From: Rhyacophila brunnea
Taxonomy: Eukaryota > Arthropoda > Insecta > Trichoptera > Rhyacophilidae
Direction of reading: 5' to 3'
DNA length: 64,000 nt
Assembly: GCA_022495005.1 (NCBI GenBank)
Contig: JAGYXB010001048.1
Span: 186,001-250,000, forward strand
Below, piece after piece: positions 60,301-64,000 of the stretch (the first letter of the stretch is position 1; each line of letters starts with the position of its first letter). Both the position numbers and the translations under genes were made by a program. The notes under the pieces were generated by a model, which made no database searches, was not told where the DNA came from, and worked only from the letters and a program-made list of their open reading frames with translations.

Positions 60301-62264
60301 CCATTTATGTGTAAAACTTGAGTATCTACTATTAATTGGTGTTGCCAATTGGGAAGATAATGTTCAAACTTGTAGACTAAGAGTCAAAGGTCACCGACAA
60401 TTTCTCAGTATAGCTGGAAATAAGATAATGTACATTGTACCTCATCACATTCGTTTCCGTAAAAAATCTTCATGGCTAAGTTGGGTGCATGTCCGACCAA
60501 TGACTGTTTGTAAGAACCAAGTAGCCCTTTGATCCGCAGGGAGGCACTGAACCTGAGCGAGTCCCCCATCCACACCGGAGGCATCTGCGTGAAGAGGGAA
60601 CTCACCGAGAGGGAACCTCCGCCACCCGCCAAGAGAGCCACCCCCCACCCGCCAACCACACCAAATTCCAGCCAAGTACCGATGCCTGTTCCTCTGCCAG
60701 CACATTCACCGCCACACCCTGATCACCAGCAACAGTCCAGCCAGCAGCATCATAATGCCCACCAGCATTCCAATGGCCTGGGTGCTGCTTTCAAGATCAC
60801 AAGTAGAGGTTCGTATTGACTATGTTTGATTTAGCGTTTTAAGTTATGTTATTATGGTTCTGTCCACTCACAAGTGATATTTAAAGGTCGCTGCTTATTC
60901 TCTGATGACCAAATGTCAGTTGTTAATAGCTGGGGCAGATACGTCAGTCCTTAGTGATTAATATTATCAATACGAGGTTTTTGCGTAACTCAGCCATGAC
61001 AATCTGTGTTCCATATGTTTATGGTCAATTCGTGGTTGGGGTAAATTTTCGATTACCTGTCACATTGCACTTACAATGTCATTAATCGTCTTTTTATCTA
61101 CTCTTGATAATGGTGACAACTGAAATAACTATCGACTGAAAAATATCCTGTAGAATTTAATATAATTTATTTATATTATCATTTTGTCATGGTAACACTT
61201 GGATAATGCCATTGAATCCATCAGAGGATTCGTTTTCAACGTTGAGAAAATTACATGGATTTCAAATAACGATACCTGTTCACTATCAGATAAAAATATA
61301 TATTCGAGGTGTATTTGGGTAATTAGTCGATCGGCTTATAATGTCGTGGGTCCCGGGTTCGAATCCCGAGTTGGGCAAAATTCACATGTGTGTTTGGAAC
61401 TAATAGGTTGAGCAAGTTGCTAACATCCATTTCTCATAAAAAAAAAAATAGAAGAATCTTTAAGAATCTATTTTTTTTTTTTATGACCATGTCCGATCCT
61501 ATAGGATCATTTGGGCCTCCACAGAGTAGAGGTTTGTATTGACAGATTTTGTTTTTTATGAGAAATGGATGTCAGCTACATCCTCAACGTATTAGGTCCA
61601 TACCCTGACAGACACAAATTGAAAAACAATATGTGTACTTGCCAGACCCAGGATTCGAACCTGAGACCCACGGCGTGATAGTCCAACGCTTATGCCACGC
61701 GGCCACCGTTGGTGGAATCTATAGGTAGGTATATCTGTGGAGTCCCATAATAATATAATCTTCTTAGGATCGAATATGGTAAGAATAAAAATCAATTTGG
61801 AATTATAATCCTATCATGGTTTTTATTCAATTAGTTATGTGCAAATATTTGCCTTATTGAATTGAAAACATGTCATTAATCCTTTCCACGCGAACGGTAC
61901 ACCTGTTGTACACTAATTAATTGGCCATTCGATATAATTAGCATGTTATTTAAATAGTAATTGAATGCTCTGCAGTCAACAAGTTAATAATTATTAGCAA
62001 TAGATGCAAAGTTAACCGCTTTGTCGGAGAAAGGTTGGTCAAACTGGTGCAAAGTTCACCAAAATCGAAAAACTTTTATCTTGTTACTGATTTTAATGTT
62101 ATTAACGGTATTTTCATTTTCCAGGTGACGCAAGAACAGGAGACCAGCAGCTGGTTGTCTCAATGGAACTCAACGGAGTCACGTACGAAGGCATCCTCTT
62201 TGCCAACCAGCAGAACAGCACATCGACTCCGCCCAACCAGCGGCATAGACCTATGGTGTCTTAG
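42195..62264 (+). CDS. dri: dead ringer/retained (ARID3-family) transcription factor, 3' six exons, 5'-partial
   Basis: Join of 42195-42378, 54813-54963, 55703-56000, 57745-57898, 60540-60808 and 62125-62264; 1196 nt, about 398 residues to a TAG stop. All five introns are GT-AG and every junction keeps phase. The product is a nuclear, AT-rich-DNA-binding ARID protein. In flies the orthologue is an embryonic patterning and neural regulator that acts as activator or repressor with context (family knowledge). Seen here: ARID C-terminal half (exons 1-2, ends near RREGRRSSYGQYE), a Gly/Ala/His/Gln linker (exon 3), the REKLES alpha part (exons 4-5, ALSALEMSRLTLW and ALNLSESP) and the REKLES beta part (last exon, LVVSMELNGVTYEGILFAN). 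REKLES mediates self-association and nuclear shuttling in vertebrate ARID3A. The N-terminus and first ARID helices are missing and should lie upstream. The acceptor at 42195 needs a preceding codon that starts with one G. The linker is shorter than in Drosophila. Confidence 0.95.
42379..45832. other. dri intron, 5' part: no additional exon seen
   Basis: Intronic DNA after the ARID exon. One imperfect inverted repeat at about 44813-44925 (TACAACGAGGTGCGGTAAG mirrored by CTTACCGCGTCTCGTTCCTC) is the only structure noted. No open frame resembles a conserved Dri segment, and the ARID reading frame splices cleanly from 42378 to 54813. Confidence 0.6.
45846..46091 (+). mobile_element. tRNA-derived SINE family 1, intact copy
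   Basis: tRNA-like head with A box GTGGCCGCGCGGCATAAGCG and B box GGTTCGAATCC, body words GGTTGAGCAAGTGGCTGACA, CTCTGTGGAGGCCCAT and GATCGGACATGGTC, then a poly-A tail. Perfect 13-bp target duplication TATTGATTGCTAA at 45833-45845 and 46092-46104. Pol III promoter and duplication show LINE-driven retroposition, probably recent because both are intact. The short frame across it is not a protein gene. Confidence 0.93.
46105..47960. other. dri intron, middle part: no gene seen
   Basis: AT-rich intronic DNA with background frames only and no recognised repeats. Confidence 0.5.
47971..48032 (+). other. possible first exon of a THAP-domain protein fragment
   Basis: ATG at 47971 opens MVLCVVLKCGSRTDNQEDGI followed by a donor AG|GTATGG at 48032. 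The CxxxxC spacing, the Cys-Gly after it and the position at the N-terminus match the start of the THAP zinc finger (C2CH). THAP domains occur in P-element-like transposases and in many host proteins derived from them. No second exon with the Trp, Cys and His ligands was found nearby. A TIR-element right end lies 160 bp downstream, so this is probably transposon debris. Confidence 0.35.
48185..48290. mobile_element. right-end fragment of the GCCCGGTTGCACAT TIR family
   Basis: GTGTTTTGTGAATACCAACA then ACATCGACAAATTCGACGTG and GAGACGAGTTTGTATGTGCG align with the right end of the 27276-28588 element. The left end is not found upstream within the window. Confidence 0.6.
49446..49992. mobile_element. 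hAT-like MITE (CAGTGTTCCGCAACC ends) holding a second MITE
   Basis: 547 bp with ends CAGTGTTCCGCAACC / GGTTGCGGAGCACTG, inverted with one mismatch; GCGGCACACC words recur near both ends. Flanks CTCTAGAT (49438-49445) and CTCTAGGT (49993-50000) agree at 7 of 8, as expected for hAT. About 49545-49760 inside it is the left half of a CATGGCCCCC-family MITE. Confidence 0.88.
49545..49760. mobile_element. CATGGCCCCC-family MITE, left portion, nested
   Basis: Words ACTCCACATCCTAAAGGGGG, TTGGCGGGCCCCCCTATC and TATCGCTAAGGTTAAAGACA match the left half of 2641-3050 and 56468-56873. The GC-rich right end is missing. It lies inside the hAT-like element 49446-49992. Confidence 0.75.
50311..50445. repeat. 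left-end fragment related to 6941-7271
   Basis: CAGTTTACCGCGAGCTGTCTTAGCGGAAAGAG and TTTTATTAGATTCAATAAGAAC match the left part of the candidate element at 6941-7271. No inverted partner is found here. Confidence 0.45.
51310..51365. mobile_element. single hAT-like terminus
   Basis: AGCAGGGGACGTCAAGCTGG then CGGCCCGCGG resembles the CAGGGGTCGNCAANCTGGCGGCCCGCGG-like termini seen on animal hAT elements (general knowledge). No matching inverted end was located, so it is a truncated relic. Confidence 0.4.
51535..51660 (+). repeat. tRNA-like dispersed sequence (possible SINE family 3), second copy
   Basis: GCAATTCGATAAGCATTTTA followed by CCCGTAGCTTAATTGGTAAAGCAC and GGTTACATGTTTAAGTCTCG parallels 29580-29730. 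The A- and B-box-like blocks are recognisable, but the acceptor-stem ends do not pair, so it is not called a tRNA gene. Confidence 0.4.
51786..52093. mobile_element. CATGGCCCCC-family MITE, near-complete diverged copy
   Basis: Left end TATAGCCCCCACGATGCCCC, internal TTATCGATAAG...TGTGACGCTCGACAG, right end GCTAGAACCCTGCCAGCCCC then GTGGGGGCCATG, all collinear with 2641-3050. Flanks GTGTACTC and GTGTAGGC share 6 of 8 bases. 308 bp, no coding. Confidence 0.75.
52100..53015. other. dri intron, no gene seen
   Basis: AT-rich DNA with no recognised feature apart from background frames. Confidence 0.5.
53020..53305 (+). repeat. dispersed repeat family R, intronic copy
   Basis: TTAATGGGTACTGAAATACC then GAAACAGGCAATCGATCTCG, CACGTGTTAAGGATACGTCA, ATTGCACGTCTATAATATGT and ATTAATCTGTTCTGTGG are shared with the 37.9-kb copy in the same order. 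No coding. Confidence 0.75.
54274..54424. mobile_element. foldback hairpin element, 56-bp arms and 37-nt loop
   Basis: Left arm 54274-54329 (AACCGCACATAGACCAAGCG ... CCCCCACTCCAGCGAAATT) is the reverse complement of right arm 54367-54424 with a few differences in the outer part and about 33 perfect bases next to the loop. The loop is AT-rich (54330-54366). A transcript of the dri intron would fold into a long stem here. It looks like a small foldback MITE; a microRNA-like or siRNA source is a less likely reading because the arms are longer and more perfect than usual pre-miRNAs. Confidence 0.85.
54425..54608 (-). mobile_element. tRNA-derived SINE family 1, minus-strand, 3'-truncated
   Basis: On the minus strand: head GATGGCCGAGCGGTGACGCG (A box), B box GGTTCGAATTC, then GTCTGGCAAATACACATATTG and GGGTTGAGTAAGTGGCTAAC. 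The copy stops at AATCTGTACAGA beside the foldback element and lacks the CTCTGTGGAGGCCC tail, so no clean duplication is seen. Confidence 0.85.
54813..54963 (+). CDS. dri: dri exon: ARID C-terminus and extended-ARID tail
   Basis: Acceptor TTCTCTTCTTTACAG, donor ATG|GTGAGA. Encodes (Q)YMKYLYPYECEKKNLSTP, ELQAAIDGNRREGRRSSYG, then QYEQQVQSQLNM. The basic NRREGRR segment is the extended-ARID region typical of the dri/ARID3 subfamily. A 12.4-kb intron precedes it and a 739-bp intron follows. It ends in phase 0. Confidence 0.97.
55279..55504 (+). mobile_element. tRNA-derived SINE family 1, intact copy in a dri intron
   Basis: Head GCCAAGATGGCCGAGTGGCT (A box) and B box GGTCGAATCCTGGG, body GGTTGAGCAAAGTGGCTAAC, tail CTCCACTCTGTTGAGGCCC. 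Perfect 11-bp target duplication ATACCTGATAG at 55268-55278 and 55505-55515. It sits in the 739-bp intron, of which it makes up about a third. Two overlapping short frames are shadows. Confidence 0.92.
55703..56000 (+). CDS. dri: dri exon: low-complexity linker
   Basis: Acceptor TTTATATTTCAG, donor CCAG|GTATGG. 99 codons plus one base. Starts GQFQQSVQRSPVPSSMHQLS, passes through a Gly-rich run (GGLGGGLGGGGLGG), an Ala/Gln/His run (HHAAAQQAAAAAAHHGAH), and ends LEQKMMEYMKLFQQKDFRRP. The MQQMSPLSLVT and MMEYMKL blocks match positions conserved in insect Dri; the homopolymeric runs between them vary among species. GC content is far above the surrounding introns. Antisense open frames across this block are shadows. 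Confidence 0.96.
56331..57140. mobile_element. hAT-like element inserted in the pogo-like one
   Basis: Ends CAGTGGCGCACCCAGG / CCTGGGTGCGCCAGTG, with one mismatch at the third base, plus a GGGGGGGCCCAAGG-type run inside each. Perfect 8-bp target duplication ATCCAGAC at 56323-56330 and 57141-57148, both within the pogo-like element. No coding. It holds the GC-rich MITE at 56468-56873. Confidence 0.92.
56468..56873. mobile_element. CATGGCCCCC-family MITE, innermost insertion
   Basis: 406 bp, CATGGTCCCCACATCCTGAT at left and GGCTAGAGCCCTGTCAGCCC then CCAGCCATG at right, collinear with 2641-3050. Flanks ACCTATAC (56460-56467) and ACCTACAC (56874-56881) match at 7 of 8. Both flanks belong to the hAT-like element, so this was the last insertion of the three. 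Confidence 0.88.
57745..57898 (+). CDS. dri: dri exon: REKLES alpha segment
   Basis: Acceptor TTATTATATTACAG, donor AGAG|GTATGC. Encodes (G)SESPPGAVSPREAALSAL, EMSRLTLWSLYNNNTSPPAS, INNTSSPVNEPQ and the first two bases of an Arg codon. The helix with the LTLWSLYNNN core matches the start of the REKLES region in Dri/ARID3 proteins. If the donor is not used, translation runs only 12 codons into the intron before a stop. Confidence 0.95.
58043..58114 (+). CDS. candidate 24-codon cassette exon of dri
   Basis: Bounded by TTTTTGTCAATTAG and AG|GTATAT. It is 72 nt long. It starts with one base completing AG+G (Arg) from the upstream exon and ends with AG, which the next exon again completes with G, so inclusion or skipping leaves the frame unchanged. 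It has no in-frame stop and reads RPVDLMGLNPSPNIVLATLL then AQI. It is richer in GC than the flanking intron. Inclusion would put a mostly hydrophobic helix-prone insert between NEPQR and EALNLSESP inside the REKLES domain. I do not recall this insert from fly Dri. It could also be a chance open segment. Confidence 0.45.
   Translation, partial: ASCGPDGTKPVPKHCPGYASGTN
58314..58876. mobile_element. hAT-like MITE (CAGTGGCGA family) in a dri intron
   Basis: 563 bp; left CAGTGGCGAGAGGTGGAGGT, right TGGATCTTAACAGCCTACCT then CCCTTCGCCACTG, inverted. Internal TACACTAAACTTTGTCA and ATGGTATTG... words repeat in opposite orientation near the right end. The flanks share only GTTC(A/G)GT, so the duplication is decayed. 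It begins 200 bp downstream of the candidate cassette exon. Confidence 0.85.
59466..59595. mobile_element. small 130-bp hairpin repeat with ATAGGTAAATCA ends
   Basis: ATAGGTAAATCA at the left and TGATTTACCTAT at the right are perfect inverses; further in, TACAGTGGGACGATGGGCACC faces GGTGCCACTGTAGGA. Imperfect palindrome across most of the segment. No coding. Confidence 0.65.
59600..60535. other. dri intron, 3' part: no gene seen
   Basis: AT-rich DNA up to the acceptor of the ALNLSESP exon. No recognised repeat. Confidence 0.55.
60540..60808 (+). CDS. dri: dri exon: ALNLSESP motif and Pro/His/Gln-rich segment
   Basis: Acceptor TTTGATCCGCAG, donor TAGAG|GTTCGT. Encodes (R)EALNLSESPIHTGGICVKRE, LTEREPPPPAKRATPHPPTT, a Pro/Ser/His/Gln-rich stretch, and ends SNGLGAAFKITSRG. 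EALNLSxSP and the acidic/Pro PPPAKR block, a likely nuclear-localisation-like cluster, are conserved among insect Dri proteins; FKITSRG leads into REKLES beta. Two overlapping antisense frames on this GC-rich exon are shadows. Without splicing at the donor the frame stops three codons later, which would remove REKLES beta. Confidence 0.95.
61305..61790 (+). mobile_element. tRNA-derived SINE family 1, plus copy split by another SINE
   Basis: Head and B box (TCCCGGGTTCGAATCCCGAG), then GGTTGAGCAAGTTGCTAACA and a poly-A-like run at 61305-61463. The expected tail (CTGTGGAGTCCCATAATA then TCTTAGGATCGAATATGG) resumes at about 61723-61790, beyond the minus-strand SINE. Together the two parts make one old family-1 copy. 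Confidence 0.82.
61472..61714 (-). mobile_element. tRNA-derived SINE family 1, minus copy nested in the previous one
   Basis: On the minus strand: GGTGGCCGCGTGGCATAAGC, B box GGTTCGAATCC, GTCTGGCAAGTACACATATTG, CTCTACTCTGTGGAGGCCCA, ATCCTATAGGATCGGACATG and a poly-A run. Flanked by GAATCTAT at 61464-61471 and 61715-61722. Nearly identical to 45846-46091, so it is young. Confidence 0.9.
62125..62264 (+). CDS. dri: dri last coding exon: REKLES beta segment and stop
   Basis: Acceptor TTTTCATTTTCCAG. Completes Gly, then DARTGDQQLVVSMELNGVTY, EGILFANQQNSTSTPPNQ, RHRPMVS and TAG at 62262-62264. The LVVSMELNGVxYxGILFA strand pair is the REKLES beta signature shared with vertebrate ARID3. The protein ends soon after the motif, as in ARID3A-type proteins and unlike the longer acidic tail of Drosophila Dri. 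A different frame across this exon is a shadow. Confidence 0.96.
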
Positions 62265-62590
62265 AACCCGCGCCCATTATATGCAACAACATTCACTTTA
62301 GCCTACGTATAATTTGGCTTCATTCTAGTTTTAACAAATCAGTAGGTTTAATTTTTATTTTGTAACGAACGGTTTATTTTTTCTGTACTTTTATCATTTT
62401 ACTGTGAGTGGTGACGGATTATCGTCTCCATTATTGTAAATGCTCCCATCTCTGATTATGTCCGCGAAGTTCGATTGGTAGTAAGCAATGTTGCACTCTT
62501 TTGACTCCACATGCATTAATAACAAACAATTATAAATCTAAATGGGAATAAAAATCAATAAACCATCAAAATGAATGAAATTTTTAATGT
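62265..62590 (+). promoter_or_regulatory. dri 3' UTR with candidate polyadenylation signals
   Basis: AT-rich non-coding sequence directly after the dri stop codon. Two AATAAA hexamers lie at 62547-62552 and 62557-62562, the first pair after the stop in a suitable context. Another occurs at 63740-63745, so a longer 3' UTR form is possible. Which site is used cannot be told from sequence. Confidence 0.5.
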
Positions 62591-64000
62591 CATTTAATTA
62601 TTTACTGTATTTTTTAAATCACTCTTTTCTTTCTAGTAATTGAATTTAAGGGCCTGGGATAAAACATTGTCACCCCTTATTTATATTTTTGGTATCAAGA
62701 AAAATCTAGTTCCAAATTCAAATCTATTACACTCATAAGAACCATTCGCGTATTAAAATTTGATTGCTTTTGTGTACCTACTAACTGACATTTCAATTGT
62801 CGCCAATATATGTTCGTCACTATTTTATCTTACGATAATAATTATCAAAATATTTAAGGATGTAAGAACACGAATGCCAATCCGGAAACACTCTGCTCGC
62901 CTGATTTAATTATTTTTTTTGACAGGGGCAATTAATTATTCTCATATATTTTATATTTATAAACCAAAATTAAGGTTTACACAATTTTATCCCGTGGCCC
63001 ACAATAATTTAAGTACCTGTTTATCATAAAAATTGTCCCGTGCGGGTTATGTGACTAACGACTCAACAAGTATTCTGTTAGTATTATGTACATATTTAAG
63101 TTTGTCCTATTTGTTCTTACAAAGTGTAAGCATCTAAGGTGGAAAGCTCACATCTTGACACACCACTCCCTGTGGGCTTTGCGCCTGAGATTCTAAGTAA
63201 TTGAATATTTCAACAGTGAAGTTAGACTTAATTTCTTCTACAATCTTCAATGGAGGTTGTGATCCTTTCTTTTTAAGTTGCACTTCTTACTTAATATTTT
63301 TTTATCATGATCTGGAAATAATTTATTTTTCAATTATATTGGATCGTATTTTATGCATCTATATATCAAACGATACATAAAAAAATTCTAGTAGTGAAAA
63401 ACAATTACACTAATACAATCCGCATGGTCGGTTTGACAGAAGCTTTCACGCCGATTGTCGGGTTAGTTCGAACTATTCTATTTCACTCGTGACTCGCCAG
63501 AATGATTAAAAGTTAAAGGTATTTCTCAATTGGGTTAGCAACTTTCACGAAAGCATCACTTGATTTTTAATTGCATAACCCGATCCAACGGCTGTCAATT
63601 TTTGTAATTCCTCAGTGATCTTATAATATGCTACTTATCTGTTAAATCTCAATGAAATAATTGTAGGGACTGTATATAATATTCCAAGAAAACATAGGCT
63701 AATGTTTGAAAATATTTTTTTTTCTGTTTTACTACACGGAATAAAAAAATATTTTTATTTTTACAAAATGTAGACTAATAATCTAGCGCATACTGTGTAT
63801 TTTTTTTTCACGAAATACACAGAAACAATTAAACGCGTAATAGATTTAATTTTACGCCTATATCGTGTTTATAATATAAGTGTAATTTCCTAGTGAGTTT
63901 TTTTTTTTTAATATATTTATTTGAACGAATAATATTTATAAATTAATGCTCCCTACGAGCTGGCAATGATTTTTTTAAGGTAAATGGCTATTTTAGAACT
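62591..64000. other. region downstream of dri
   Basis: AT-rich DNA with no open frame above background, apart from the GC-richer patch at 63125-63190 listed separately. It may include an extended dri 3' UTR. Confidence 0.5.
63125..63190 (-). other. possible terminal exon of a convergent minus-strand gene
   Basis: A short GC-richer block in AT-rich DNA. On the minus strand a plausible acceptor (AATATTCAATTACTTAG) is followed by three short frames, each ending in a stop within 45-70 nt (for example SQAQSPQGVVCQDVSFPP or ISGAKPTGSGVSRCELSTL). No protein family is recognised and the frame cannot be chosen. It could equally be non-coding. Confidence 0.18.

Noticed and set aside
60405..60705. Two overlapping antisense frames of 84 and 86 codons
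   Set aside because: They are shadows of the GC-rich, Pro/Gln/His-coding dri exon on the plus strand.
1..64000. CRISPR array, prophage, operon or bacterial defence system
   Set aside because: Base composition, spliced gene structure and transposon content are those of an insect nuclear genome; no regularly spaced direct repeats or gene clusters were seen.

Overview
The window looks like a piece of an insect nuclear chromosome: very AT-rich, intron-dominated, with no prokaryotic gene organisation. It holds one recognisable protein-coding gene, the 3' part of the ARID-family transcription factor dead ringer/retained (dri/retn, the insect ARID3 orthologue), on the plus strand from 42195 to 62264. 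Six coding exons join in phase with consensus GT/AG borders and give about 398 residues: the second half of the ARID domain, a Gly/Ala/His/Gln-rich linker, and the REKLES domain up to the stop codon. The N-terminal half of the protein, including the first half of the ARID domain, was not found. It probably lies to the left, so much or all of bases 1-42194 may be intron or upstream DNA. The dense short transposon remnants and frequent TACCTAC words recall a sternorrhynchan hemipteran, perhaps an aphid or relative. That is an impression, not a placement.

Bases 1-42194 contain no supported host gene. They carry repeats: terminal-inverted-repeat (TIR) non-autonomous DNA transposons of several families, many with 8-bp target duplications that point to hAT; 3' fragments of at least three LINE families (4.5, 13.5-14.56, 20.4, 26.1, 30.4, 36.3 and 41.7 kb); tRNA-derived SINEs (6.7, 7.8, 15.4 and 39.8 kb); and a multi-copy unclassified repeat (5.5, 20.8, 37.9 and again 53.0 kb).

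Bases 42195-62264 are the dri gene body. Its introns are 12.4, 0.7, 1.7, 2.6 and 1.3 kb long and are full of transposons. They include a three-deep nest of DNA transposons (pogo/Tigger-like, then hAT-like, then a GC-rich MITE), a 127-bp tandem duplication with one copy split by a hAT-like insertion, a SINE inserted in the tail of another SINE, and a near-perfect foldback hairpin. The 2.6-kb intron also contains a 72-nt phase-neutral open segment with good splice sites, which may be an undescribed cassette exon just ahead of the conserved ALNLSESP block. Bases 62265-64000 are the 3' UTR and downstream DNA, with a possible terminal exon of a convergent gene near 63.1-63.2 kb.

I saw no CRISPR array, rRNA, operon or defence system. 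Apart from the candidate cassette exon, the novelty here lies in transposon architecture.
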